From Castellaniella sp035707805 (GTDB lineage Bacteria; Pseudomonadota; Gammaproteobacteria; Burkholderiales; Burkholderiaceae_B): a stretch of DNA of 64,000 nt. The notes below the pieces were generated by a model that ran no database searches, was not told where the DNA came from, and worked only from the letters and a program-made list of their open reading frames with translations. A program made the translations under genes and the position numbers. This document shows positions 56,689 to 64,000 of the stretch, one piece after another (positions within the stretch are counted from its first letter, which is position 1; each line of letters opens with the position of its first letter). Location: contig DASSTS010000031.1 of the NCBI GenBank assembly GCA_035707805.1, forward strand, positions 16,138-80,137. The letters are read 5' to 3'.

Positions 56689-56715
56689 GGGCGGCTTTCG
56701 GGCCGCCCTTTTTTT
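56689..56715 (+). terminator. Rho-independent terminator after the galactarate dehydratase-like gene
   Basis: A 7-bp stem GGGCGGC / GCCGCCC with a 6-nt loop and seven T residues, starting 22 bp after the stop. Confidence 0.95.
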
Positions 56716-56760
56716 ATCCTGGGGTGTCGCGGCGGCGGGCCGTGCCGGCAGCCGGTGCGA

Positions 56761-57654
56761 CTAGGACCGCACCGACAGGGTCATGCCGATGGTGAGCGTC
56801 TCTTGCGGCGCCAGCGTCATCAGGCCGGTGCCCGGCACGCCGGCGGCGGCCAGGTTGGCGGCGTCGCAGACATGCGTGGCGGGCTCGACGCACAGGTAGC
56901 GTCCGGCATTGCAATGCAGGACCAGGTGGTTCAGCGGGCCGCGCGTCGTCATCTCGATGCCCGGGCCCTCGGCCCACTCAATGGAGGCCGCGCCCGTCCA
57001 GCCCGACAGGAAAGCGGTCCAGGTCTCGGGCGTGCGCCGCCGGCGGTCCTGGCGGTTGGGGCGCGGGAAGAGGGCCAGCTCCTGGTTGTGGGCCCAGTCC
57101 CGGGTCGCCACGGCGCGGACGCTGTCGGCGGTGAAATAGGGATGCAGCCCCAGCCCGACCGGCGAGGATCGGCAGTCCTGGTTCTGCAGGCTCAGTTCGA
57201 TGTCCAGGCCATGCTCGGTCAGCGTGATGACCTGCCGCAGGCGCCAGGCCCAGGGCCAGCCGTCCAGGCCCGCCGGGTGATGCAGGCCCAGGACGGCCTG
57301 GTGGGGCTGGGCGTCCAGGACCTCCCAGGCCATGCGCTGCGCCTGCCCGTGCAGCGCGTGCTGCTGGCCCGGCAGGGGCTGCAGCTGCAGCTGTTCGCCG
57401 GCCCAGGCCATGCGGGCGTCGCGGATGCGGTTGGAAAAGGGCGCCAGGGGAAAGATCCCGCCCTTGGGCCATTCATGCGCGGGCCAGTGCTGTGCATGGA
57501 CGGGCGCCAGCCAGTCCCGCGGGCCGCCCGGCAGGTCGCTGGACCATTCGAGGACGCGCCCGCCGGCGGCCGGCGCCACCCGGGCGCGGTGCCGGCCCAG
57601 GGACAGGGTCAGGCACTGCGATGGCGACGCGTCCATCTCGGCGGGCATCTTCAT
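56761..57654 (-). CDS. Aldose 1-epimerase family protein
   Basis: A 297-residue beta-sandwich protein of the galactose-mutarotase superfamily. It shows FPLAPFSNRIRDARM (with the substrate arginine), HALHGQAQRMAWEV (catalytic His), VGLGLHPYF (second His) and the late glutamate in YLCVEPATHV. It would interconvert sugar anomers, or a related sugar-acid lactone or hemiacetal. It is the last gene of the leftward ABC-transporter operon, 15 bp after the second permease, so its substrate is presumably the imported compound. Confidence 0.88.
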   Translation of the reverse strand: MKMPAEMDASPSQCLTLSLGRHRARVAPAAGGRVLEWSSDLPGGPRDWLAPVHAQHWPAHEWPKGGIFPLAPFSNRIRDARMAWAGEQLQLQPLPGQQHALHGQAQRMAWEVLDAQPHQAVLGLHHPAGLDGWPWAWRLRQVITLTEHGLDIELSLQNQDCRSSPVGLGLHPYFTADSVRAVATRDWAHNQELALFPRPNRQDRRRRTPETWTAFLSGWTGAASIEWAEGPGIEMTTRGPLNHLVLHCNAGRYLCVEPATHVCDAANLAAAGVPGTGLMTLAPQETLTIGMTLSVRS

Positions 57655-57669
57655 GCGGCGATTCCAGGA

Positions 57670-58545
57670 TCAACCCTCGCGCGGGGCTTCCTTCACGCGG
57701 CTGACCAGCTGCGTGGGGCTGACGAAGCGCAGCGCGATGAGGACCCACACCATGGTGATCGCCATGTAGATCATGGCCATGGCGTCGATCGCCTGGGGCG
57801 CGCGCACGCCGGTCGAGAAGACCGCGTAGTAGAGGGCCACCACCAGCGTCTGCGAGTCCGGACCGGCCGTGAAGAAGGTCAGCTCGAACAGGCTGATGGT
57901 GCGCACCAGCACCAGCAGGCCCGCGGCCAGCATGCCGGGCACCAGCAGCGGGGCCAGCACGTGGCGGAAATACTGGAAGGTGTTGGCGCCGAAGATCCGC
58001 GCCGCCGATTCCAGTCCCGGGTCGATCTGCTCGATGAAGGGCGTCATCACCAGGATGACGAAGGGCAGGGCGGGCACCAGGTTGGACAGGATGACGCCGG
58101 CCAGGGTGCCGCCCACGCCGATCTGGTACATGGCGGTGGCCATCGGGATCCCGTAGGTGACCGGGGGCACCAGCATGGGAATCAGGATCAGCAGCATCAC
58201 CAGGCGCTTGCCGGGAAAGCGGGCCCGCGCCAGCGCGTAGGCCGCCGGGACCCCCAGCAGGATGGCCAGGACCACGACCGAGGCGACGACCTCGAGCGTG
58301 ACCAGCAGGATGTGGGCGAGCTGGAACTCGTCCCAGGCGCGTCCGTACCAGCCGAGCGTGAAGCCTTCGGGCAGCAGTGTGCCGAACCAGCGGGTGGCGA
58401 TGGAATTCACCATCACCGTGAGGATCATGAAGACCACGTTGAGCAGGAAGAAGCCCATCACGGTCCAGATCGTCGCGCGCCAGAGCCAGCCCCAGCGCCG
58501 CGTCCCGCCGGCGGCGGATTGAATGTTGGATTGCATGTGGCTCAC
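57670..58545 (-). CDS. ABC transporter permease (PotC-type)
   Basis: A 291-residue inner-membrane permease with about six helices. The EAA loop reads ESAARIFGANTFQYFRHVLAPLL in two parts, followed by LLVLVRTISLFELTFFTAG. It belongs to the spermidine/putrescine/iron group of importers. It overlaps the other permease by 4 bp and would pair with it. Confidence 0.93.
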   Translation of the reverse strand: MSHMQSNIQSAAGGTRRWGWLWRATIWTVMGFFLLNVVFMILTVMVNSIATRWFGTLLPEGFTLGWYGRAWDEFQLAHILLVTLEVVASVVVLAILLGVPAAYALARARFPGKRLVMLLILIPMLVPPVTYGIPMATAMYQIGVGGTLAGVILSNLVPALPFVILVMTPFIEQIDPGLESAARIFGANTFQYFRHVLAPLLVPGMLAAGLLVLVRTISLFELTFFTAGPDSQTLVVALYYAVFSTGVRAPQAIDAMAMIYMAITMVWVLIALRFVSPTQLVSRVKEAPREG

Positions 58546-59417
58546 CCCTTGCCGCTGGTGGCAGGGCCGGTATAGAAGGCCTGCCGGAATGCGAAGATTG
58601 CGCAGACGACCAGGAGTTGCGCGAATCCCATGACGATGGCGATGGCCGAGGCCAGGCCGTAGTCGTATTGTTCAAAAGCCGCCTCGTAGGCCGCGATCGA
58701 GATCACCCGGGTGGGGCCGGCCGGCGCGCCCAGCAGGATCGCGGACGGGAAGACGGCGAAGGTCTGCACGAACGACAGGGCGGCCGCCATGCTGAGCCCC
58801 GGCACCAGCAGGGGCAGGTAGATCAGGCGGAACTGATTCCACGCGTTGGCGCCCAGCGTGCCCGCGGCCTTGGCCAGCGTCGGATCGATGCCCGAGATGT
58901 AGGACAGCGTCAGCAGGAAGACGAAAGGAAAGTCGGAGATCACCAGGGAGATCAGCACCCCCCAGTAATTGTGGGTCAGGCGGACTTCGTCGGAATACAG
59001 GTGCAGGCCGTGCACGAACTGCGAGAACCAGCCCACGGGGCCGTAGAACGTCAGCATCCCGTCGGCGATCAGCACGGTGCCCAGCGTGATGGGCACCACC
59101 AGCAGCGTCGTGACGATGCGCTGCTTGCGGCTGTTGCGGCGCAGGGCGAAGGCCACGGGCACGGCCATCCCGACGTTGATCAGCGTGGCGGGCGCGGCGA
59201 GCTTGAAGGTCGCCCACAGCGTGCCCCATTCGGTCGAGGTCGTGAAGAAATGGACGTAGTTGGACCACATGCTGCCGCCTTCCAGGGGCTGGAAGGAAAT
59301 CACCACGCCGTAGAGGAAGGGATAGACGAACAGCGCCAGCAGCACCACCACCGCCGGCGCGACCAGCCAGCCGCGGCGGTCGCCGCGGGCGGGCAGCGCG
59401 AATCGGGCGGCGCTCAT
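58542..59417 (-). CDS. ABC transporter permease (PotB-type)
   Basis: A 291-residue permease with about six helices. The EAA loop contains DPTLAKAAGTLGANAWNQFR and RLIYLPLLVPGLSMA. It overlaps the ATPase gene by 4 bp upstream and the second permease by 4 bp downstream. Together with the ATPase and binding protein it forms a complete importer inside the aldarate island. Confidence 0.93.
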   Translation of the reverse strand: MSAARFALPARGDRRGWLVAPAVVVLLALFVYPFLYGVVISFQPLEGGSMWSNYVHFFTTSTEWGTLWATFKLAAPATLINVGMAVPVAFALRRNSRKQRIVTTLLVVPITLGTVLIADGMLTFYGPVGWFSQFVHGLHLYSDEVRLTHNYWGVLISLVISDFPFVFLLTLSYISGIDPTLAKAAGTLGANAWNQFRLIYLPLLVPGLSMAAALSFVQTFAVFPSAILLGAPAGPTRVISIAAYEAAFEQYDYGLASAIAIVMGFAQLLVVCAIFAFRQAFYTGPATSGKG

Positions 59418-60493
59418 GCGGCCTCCGCGTAGGCGAGCACCCGGTCGGCCGGGATGTGCAGGCGCACCCGGTCGCCGGGCTGGAACTGGCCGCCCAGGCG
59501 CACGAACAGTTCGCCGATGGGGCTGGACACGATCAGCAGCGAGCTGCGCCCGCCGAATTCGATCTGCTGGACGGTGGCCTCGATGGCGTTGTCCGCCGCC
59601 TCGGACGCGACCTCGAAATCATCGGGCCGCATGGCGACGGCGACGGTCTGCGTGCCCGCGGGCACCTCGATCGCGGTGGCCTGCAGACGGAGCTGCTGCT
59701 GGTGGACGGTGAGGCGCTCGCCGTCGTGCCGCTCGACCTGGAAGGACAGGACGTTGCGGTAGCCCATGAAGCGGGCGACGTGCAGATTGTGCGGGCGGCC
59801 GTAGACTTCGCGCGGCGTGCCGACCTGCTGGACGCTGCCGGCGCGCATGACCACGATGCGGTCGGCCATGGACAGCGCCTCGTCCTGGTCGTGGGTGACG
59901 TAGATGGTGGCGCGCTCGAGCTGGCGGTGGATGCGGCGGATCTCGGCGCGCATCTCGATGCGCAGCTTGGCGTCGAGGTTGGACAGCGGTTCGTCCATCA
60001 GGATGACGGGCGGTTCGATGACGATGGCGCGCGCGATGGCGACGCGCTGCTGCTGCCCGCCCGACAACTGGCCGGGCAGCTTGGATTCGTGGCCTTCGAG
60101 CTGGACCAGGGACAGGGCGGCCTTGACCCGCTGGGCGATTTCCTGTTTCGGGACGCCGCGCATGCGCAGGCCGAACCCGACGTTGTCCCGGATGCTCATG
60201 TGCGGGAACAGCGCATAGTTCTGAAAGACCATTCCGAAGCCGCGCCGTTCCGGCGGCAGCACATCGATGCGCGTGTCGTCCAGCCAGATGCTGCCGGAGC
60301 TGAGGTCGGCCAGGCCGGCCAGGCAGTTCAGCGCGGTGGACTTGCCGCAGCCGGAAGGGCCCAGCAGGGCGATGAACTCGCCGCGCTGGATGTCCAGGCT
60401 GAGGTCCCGCAAGGCGGCGACAGTCGATCCGGATGCCGTGGGATACTGCCGACCGACGCCGTCCAGACGCAGCTGTTGGAAAGATTCGTTCAT
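59414..60493 (-). CDS. ABC transporter ATP-binding protein (PotA-type)
   Basis: A 359-residue ATPase. Walker A is GPSGCGKST, the signature LSGGQQQRVAIARA, Walker B VILMDEPLSNLDAK, with H in YVTHDQDEALSMADR. A C-terminal TOBE-like domain runs from about 245 to 359. It powers the adjacent permeases. The frame is open further upstream, but the ATG at 60493 gives the normal start. A G+C-rich hairpin separates it from the binding-protein gene. Confidence 0.94.
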   Translation of the reverse strand: MNESFQQLRLDGVGRQYPTASGSTVAALRDLSLDIQRGEFIALLGPSGCGKSTALNCLAGLADLSSGSIWLDDTRIDVLPPERRGFGMVFQNYALFPHMSIRDNVGFGLRMRGVPKQEIAQRVKAALSLVQLEGHESKLPGQLSGGQQQRVAIARAIVIEPPVILMDEPLSNLDAKLRIEMRAEIRRIHRQLERATIYVTHDQDEALSMADRIVVMRAGSVQQVGTPREVYGRPHNLHVARFMGYRNVLSFQVERHDGERLTVHQQQLRLQATAIEVPAGTQTVAVAMRPDDFEVASEAADNAIEATVQQIEFGGRSSLLIVSSPIGELFVRLGGQFQPGDRVRLHIPADRVLAYAEAA

Positions 60494-60520
60494 ATTGCAA
60501 AATCCAGGTGAAGACAGACT

Positions 60521-60549
60521 GCCCGTCCGGCCGCGGAGGCGGCACGGGC
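60521..60549 (-). other. Hairpin between binding-protein and ATPase genes
   Basis: GCCCGT and ACGGGC enclose a second stem GCCGC-GGAG-GCGGC with a 3-nt bulge. There is no T tract. A hairpin at this spot in ABC operons commonly protects the upstream binding-protein mRNA and lowers expression downstream. Confidence 0.55.
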
Positions 60550-60567
60550 GGGGCAGGGGGGCGGTGA

Positions 60568-61740
60568 TTACTTCTTCAGGGCACCGATGTCGGTATCCCA
60601 CTTGTGGAAGGCTGCCACCATGGCCTTGGCGTCCAGCGGCACGGCGCTGGGACGGCGGGCGGTCAGGGCCTCGTATTCAGGACGGCCGTACTTCTCGATG
60701 ACTTCCTGGCTTTCCTTGGGGGCGGCCGACAGCGGCACGTCACGGATGGCCGGACCGGGGTAGAAGTAACCCGTATCGTAGGTCATGGCCTGCTGTTTGG
60801 GCTGCATCATGAAGTCCATCAGCTTGAAGAGGACCTCCTGCTTTTCCTTCGACACGCCCTTGGGGATCACCATGTAGTGGGCGTCGTTGACCCAGGTGAA
60901 GTTGTCGAACGCCTGGATCTTGAAGTTCGCCGGGACGATGCCCAGGGCGCGGGGGTTGATGTCCCAGCCCGTGACCGTCACGGTCATGGCGCGGCTGCCC
61001 TGTCCGAGTTCCTTCATGATGGCCGAAGTGCCGCCCGGATAGTAGGGCACGCATTCGTTCAGGTCCTTCAGGAATTTCCAGGTCTTGTCCCAGCCATTGA
61101 TCGGATCGTAGGGATCCTTGTCGCCCAGCAGGTAGGGCAGGCCCATCAGGAAGGTGCGGCCGGGGCCGGAGTTGGCCGGACGCGCGTAGAGGAACTGGTT
61201 CGGATTGGCCTTGCACCAGGCCAGCAGTTCGGCCGGGGTCTTGGGCGGGGTCTTGACCTTGTCCGGGTTGTATTCCAGCAGCGGGCCGGACTGCATGAAG
61301 CTGACTTCCAGGCCGTAGCCCATGGCCAGTTCCTGCATGCGGGCGGCGTTGCGGTGGTATTTGTTCAGGATGTCCTTGAACTTGTCCTGATGGTCGGGCA
61401 GCAGCTTGACCCACAGGTCCTGCTCGATCCCGGCGGACAAGGCGTCCGTGCCGGTCAGCACCAGGTCGATGTCGGCGCGGTTGGCTTTCTGCATCGCCTT
61501 GATCTTGCCCGGCAGCTGGGGCGAGGGGGCGTTGGTGAAGGTCATGCTGGAGACCAGGTCCGGATTCTGGTCGCGGAAGGATTCCAGGGCCTTCTGGGTG
61601 ACGGCCAGGTTGCCCGCCACGTCGACGATGTTCAGTGCCACGGGTTCGGCATGGACCGAAACGGCCGCGCATGCCAGGGTCAGGGCGCCCGCCAGCGCGT
61701 GCAGCCGCACGCGTCGCAGGGTCTGTGTAGTGCCTTTCAT
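60568..61740 (-). CDS. ABC transporter periplasmic substrate-binding protein
   Basis: A 390-residue type II binding protein of the spermidine/iron/thiamine-like group. The signal peptide is residues 1-31 (ending SVHAEP). Mature regions include MQKANRADIDLVLTGTDALS, FLYARPANSGPGRTFLMGLP and GTSAIMKELGQGSRAMTVTV. AGGAGA precedes the ATG. It heads the leftward operon binding protein-ATPase-permeases-epimerase. The genomic setting, not the sequence, suggests an aldarate or related sugar acid as ligand. An operator copy lies 67 bp before the start. Confidence 0.9.
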   Translation of the reverse strand: MKGTTQTLRRVRLHALAGALTLACAAVSVHAEPVALNIVDVAGNLAVTQKALESFRDQNPDLVSSMTFTNAPSPQLPGKIKAMQKANRADIDLVLTGTDALSAGIEQDLWVKLLPDHQDKFKDILNKYHRNAARMQELAMGYGLEVSFMQSGPLLEYNPDKVKTPPKTPAELLAWCKANPNQFLYARPANSGPGRTFLMGLPYLLGDKDPYDPINGWDKTWKFLKDLNECVPYYPGGTSAIMKELGQGSRAMTVTVTGWDINPRALGIVPANFKIQAFDNFTWVNDAHYMVIPKGVSKEKQEVLFKLMDFMMQPKQQAMTYDTGYFYPGPAIRDVPLSAAPKESQEVIEKYGRPEYEALTARRPSAVPLDAKAMVAAFHKWDTDIGALKK

Positions 61741-61807
61741 TGGGTGTCTCCTTGTGTGTTCACCTGTGCGCAGAAGGGACCTGTGTTCCGCCAGTCCTTT
61801 CTTATAA

Positions 61808-61820
61808 GTCATCATATAAC
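61808..61820 (-). promoter_or_regulatory. Sugar-acid operator, site 2 (ABC operon promoter)
   Basis: GTCATCATATAAC on plus; GTTATATGATGAC toward the ABC operon, again with a central TATGAT. It differs from site 1 at two pyrimidine/pyrimidine positions and lies 67 bp before the binding-protein start. Confidence 0.65.
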
Positions 61821-61991
61821 CTACTTCTCGATTCGGATAGGGGGATTTTCCCCGCAAGCGGGGGAAAGACCGTCGCGGCAATTCTTGCATAATGTATAAC
61901 TAATTGATTCAGAAATATAATTTTTCGCTGATTTGGCGACTAGGTATATTCCCTAATATTTCGAGAATGTCCAATGCAGCTCGACATTCAT

Positions 61992-62004
61992 GTTGTATGA
62001 CATC
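61992..62004 (+). promoter_or_regulatory. Sugar-acid operator, site 3
   Basis: GTTGTATGACATC, 11 of 13 bases identical to the kdgD site in the same orientation. It lies in the middle of the divergent region, 319 bp before the dehydratase start. Confidence 0.5.
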
Positions 62005-62096
62005 GCCGAAGGGACAACGGCCATGCGGTCCCGGAAGATGCGCCCTCTCTTGGAAGCGGCGCTGGAAGGGCCAGGCCCCTACCGGCTGGAAACCCT

Positions 62097-62109
62097 GTCA
62101 TCATATGAC
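62097..62109. promoter_or_regulatory. Sugar-acid operator, site 4
   Basis: GTCATCATATGAC, a perfect 5-3-5 palindrome (GTCAT-CAT-ATGAC). It shows the two-fold symmetry of the motif best and fits a dimeric regulator. It is 214 bp before the dehydratase start. Confidence 0.55.
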
Positions 62110-62230
62110 TGATTGAAAAGGGTGCGTCTTGTGTGGGGGCGAAGAAACGAGAGCGCGGCGAGGTGTGGGTAGATGCTTTATGGATAATTCAATGATTTAT
62201 TTGAATAAAATTGTTTTCATATTCCAGCCT

Positions 62231-62242
62231 AGGGAATTCCCT
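62231..62242. repeat. 12-bp perfect palindrome AGGGAATTCCCT
   Basis: A self-complementary 12-mer 81 bp before the second glucarate-dehydratase-like gene. It may be an operator for a second regulator; no other complete copy was noticed in the window. Confidence 0.45.
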
Positions 62243-62323
62243 GATCAGCAAGCACCCCTGGCCTGATATACAGTTCACATGTCATACATCTTGAACCAAA
62301 CCCTAGTCTGAACCGGATCAACC

Positions 62324-63598
62324 ATGCGACTGCGCTCCGTCAAAATCACGCCCATTGCCTTCAAGGATCCCCCGCTGCTGAACGCCGCCGGCATCCACGA
62401 GCCCTATGCACTGCGCACCATCATCGAGCTGGAAAGCGACACGGGGCACATCGGCCTGGGAGAGACCTACGGGGATGCGCCGGTCTTGGAACTGCTGGAG
62501 GCCCTGGTGCCGTTGCTGGACGGCATGGATCCTTTCGACCTGAACGGACTGCGCCGCCGGGCGCAGGAAGTCGTCCGCCAGACGCGCGTGAGCACGGGCG
62601 CGGCCTTCACCCTGGCGCCGGGCACTGACCCTGCCAAGAACGTCCAGAAACTCTATTCCGCCTTCGAGGTGGCCTTCCTGGACCTGCAGGCGCGCTACCT
62701 CGGCATGCCCCTGGTCGACCTGCTGGGCGGGCGCGCGCGCGACACCGTACCGTTCAGCGCCTATCTGTTCTTCAAGTACGCGCGCCACGTGGACGCCCGC
62801 TATCCGGACGACGCCTGGGGCGAGGCGGTGACGCCGGCGCAACTGGTGGCGCAGGCCGACACCATGATCGCGCGCCACGGTTTCAAGAGCATCAAGCTGA
62901 AGGCGGGGGTGCTGCCGCCCGAGGAAGAGGTCGCCTGCATCCAGGCCCTGGCCCGGCGGTTCCCCGGCATGCCGCTGCGCATCGATCCCAATGGCAACTG
63001 GTCCCTGGACACCGCCATCCGGATGGGCAAGCAGCTCGACGGCCTGCTGGAATACTACGAGGACCCGTGCCCCACGCTGGCCGACATGGCCGCCCTGCAC
63101 AAGGCCACCGGCATGCCCCTGGCCACCAATATGGTCGTGACCGACCTGGCGCAGTTCCGCGAGAACACCACGGCGAACGGTTGCCAGATCATCCTGTCGG
63201 ATCATCACTACTGGGGCGGGCTGCGCGATACCCAACTGCTGGCGCGGATGTGCGAGACCTTCGGCCTGGGCCTGTCCATGCACTCGAATTCCCACCTGGG
63301 CATCAGCCTGCTGGCCATGGCCCACGTCGCCGGCAGCGTGCCGCTGCTCAGTTACGCCTGCGATACCCATTACCCTTGGCTGGATCCGGACGAAGAAGTG
63401 ATCGTCGGCGGGCAGCTGCGTTTCCAGGACGGCGCCATCGTGCTGGGCGATGCGCCCGGCCTGGGGCTGGAGATCGACCAGGAGGCGCTCGCGCGGCTGC
63501 ACCAGCAGTATCTGGAGTGCGGCATCCGCTCGCGCAACGACGCGGCCCAGATGCGCAAATACCAGCCCGACTGGAGCGGGCGGGCGCCGCGGTTCTGA
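62324..63598 (+). CDS. Second glucarate-dehydratase-like enolase-superfamily enzyme
   Basis: A 424-residue protein of the glucarate dehydratase subgroup. It has ITPIAFKDPPLLNAAGIHEP, the KxK motif in FKSIKLKAG, metal ligands in IDPNGNWSLD and YYEDPCP, and LSMHSNSHLGISLLAMAH with the catalytic His. Compared with the gudD product it differs at many positions and replaces AEDP by YEDP, so it is a distant paralogue, perhaps acting on idarate, another aldarate or a non-glucarate acid sugar. It is divergent from the ABC operon and 160 bp upstream of kdgD. The ribosome site is weak. Confidence 0.87.
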   Translation: MRLRSVKITPIAFKDPPLLNAAGIHEPYALRTIIELESDTGHIGLGETYGDAPVLELLEALVPLLDGMDPFDLNGLRRRAQEVVRQTRVSTGAAFTLAPGTDPAKNVQKLYSAFEVAFLDLQARYLGMPLVDLLGGRARDTVPFSAYLFFKYARHVDARYPDDAWGEAVTPAQLVAQADTMIARHGFKSIKLKAGVLPPEEEVACIQALARRFPGMPLRIDPNGNWSLDTAIRMGKQLDGLLEYYEDPCPTLADMAALHKATGMPLATNMVVTDLAQFRENTTANGCQIILSDHHYWGGLRDTQLLARMCETFGLGLSMHSNSHLGISLLAMAHVAGSVPLLSYACDTHYPWLDPDEEVIVGGQLRFQDGAIVLGDAPGLGLEIDQEALARLHQQYLECGIRSRNDAAQMRKYQPDWSGRAPRF

Positions 63599-63666
63599 GG
63601 GGCCGCCGCCTGCCGGCGCCGAGGTGTGGCGACCCCAGTCATCACACCTCTGACAGTCGCACTCCG

Positions 63667-63698
63667 TTGTAGAGGACGTCTATATGTTGTATGATAAC
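63667..63698 (+). promoter_or_regulatory. Promoter and sugar-acid operator, site 5 (kdgD)
   Basis: TTGTAG (63667-63672), 17 bp, TATGAT (63690-63695) make a fair sigma-70 promoter. The operator GTTGTATGATAAC (63686-63698) covers the -10. It is the exact reverse complement of site 1 at aldH and ends 59 bp before the kdgD ATG. Confidence 0.7.
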
Positions 63699-63757
63699 GT
63701 ATGACTAAACAATGAAAGCCCGCGGGCATCGCGCTTTCACCACCAGAGGATCCCCTT

Positions 63758-64000
63758 ATGATCTCGTGCCAGGAATTGAAGGAAATAATGAACGACGGGC
63801 TGTTGTCCTTCCCCGTCACCGATTTCGACGCCAATGGCGATTTCGACGCCAAGGGCTATCAGGCGCGTCTGGAATGGCTGATGCCCTACGGCGCGCGGGC
63901 GCTGTTCGCGGCCGGCGGCACGGGCGAATACTTCTCGCTGACGCTGGATGACTTTTCCCAGGTCGTGCGCACGGCGGTCCAGACCTGTCAGGGCCATACG
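63758..64000 (+). CDS. kdgD: 5-dehydro-4-deoxyglucarate dehydratase KdgD (3' end outside window)
   Basis: The first 81 codons of a DHDPS-family lyase. The start MISCQELKEIMNDGLLSFPV, then TDFDANGDFD, YQARLEWLMPYGARALF and AAGGTGEYFSLTLDDF, closely fit KdgD, which dehydrates and decarboxylates 5-keto-4-deoxyglucarate to alpha-ketoglutaric semialdehyde. GAGGA lies 7 nt before the ATG. It supplies the middle step between the dehydratases and the semialdehyde dehydrogenase. Roughly three quarters of the gene lies beyond the window. Confidence 0.93.
   Translation, partial: MISCQELKEIMNDGLLSFPVTDFDANGDFDAKGYQARLEWLMPYGARALFAAGGTGEYFSLTLDDFSQVVRTAVQTCQGHT

Larger units (their letters stand above)
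61741..62323. other. 583-bp A+T-rich divergent regulatory region
   Basis: Gap between the ABC operon and the second glucarate-dehydratase-like gene. It is much richer in A+T than its surroundings, especially about 61880-61980 and 62165-62280. It holds three copies of the sugar-acid operator (61808, 61992, 62097), a weaker fourth match at 62278-62290, a hairpin CCCCGC-AA-GCGGGG around 61849-61865, a 12-bp palindrome at 62231 and several TATAAT-like hexamers (for example near 61915). I see no convincing coding sequence; short open frames here look random. Confidence 0.7.

Noticed and set aside
61904..62115. Small plus-strand open frame of 70 codons in the divergent region
   Set aside because: It has no ribosome site, mixed composition, and spans operator copies; it shows no family likeness.

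Overview
The window is a G+C-rich (roughly two thirds G+C by eye), gene-dense chromosomal segment of a betaproteobacterium of the order Burkholderiales, probably Alcaligenaceae (Bordetella/Achromobacter/Castellaniella-like). This rests on gene order and families: ubiE–Tim44-like–ubiJ–ubiB, a free-standing rfaE2, a DUF3460 gene beside scpA and panC, prepilin peptidase–coaE–zapD, and the Nudix/ThiE-like fusion beside a DUF815 ATPase. No insertion sequence, phage gene or CRISPR array was seen.

Layout. 0–1.65 kb: phosphate two-component pair phoB-phoR, leftward, phoR cut by the window edge. 1.7–6.6 kb: rightward ubiquinone genes ubiE, ubiJ, ubiB with a Tim44-like protein and rfaE2 (LPS heptose). 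6.6–12.4 kb: leftward pcm, thiD, thiG, then the cobalamin uptake pair btuB-btuF under a cobalamin riboswitch. 12.4–17.3 kb: B12-dependent methionine synthase metH behind an odd C-rich leader, followed by an HTH regulator. 17.3–24.2 kb: an MFS exporter, DUF3460, scpA, panC, a small LuxR-type protein, a lipoprotein, a prepilin peptidase lacking its N-terminal domain, coaE and zapD. 24.2–33.1 kb: a four-gene RND efflux operon (mdtA-mdtB-mdtC plus an outer-membrane factor). 33.1–39.5 kb: Nudix/ThiE fusion, DUF815 ATPase, ispB, tRNA-Pro(CGG), a PQQ-type sugar dehydrogenase, an arsenate reductase-like protein and a semialdehyde dehydrogenase. 39.5–45.5 kb: two cyclic-di-GMP proteins (one with a degenerate GGDEF), free methionine-R-sulfoxide reductase and an ADP-ribose pyrophosphatase. 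45.5–51.3 kb: a beta-carbonic anhydrase and LysR regulator facing a DabB-DabA inorganic-carbon transporter. 51.3–64 kb: a DMT-family exporter, then a sugar-acid catabolic island.

The sugar-acid island holds a glucarate dehydratase, an alpha-ketoglutaric-semialdehyde dehydrogenase, a galactarate/talarate dehydratase-like enzyme, an aldose-1-epimerase-like protein, a complete ABC importer, a second glucarate-dehydratase-like enzyme and the start of kdgD. Together these encode uptake of an aldarate, dehydration to 5-keto-4-deoxyglucarate, decarboxylating dehydration to alpha-ketoglutaric semialdehyde, and oxidation to 2-oxoglutarate. A 13-bp near-palindrome (consensus GTYATCATAYRAC) recurs in front of its transcription units and each time covers a -10-like TATGAT. 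The regulator that binds it is not in the window.

The signals I consider most worth checking are that shared operator, the DAB/carbonic anhydrase/LysR module, and the stretch between btuB and metH, which combines a cobalamin riboswitch, a 13-C tract, a 27-bp inverted repeat and a G-poor leader.
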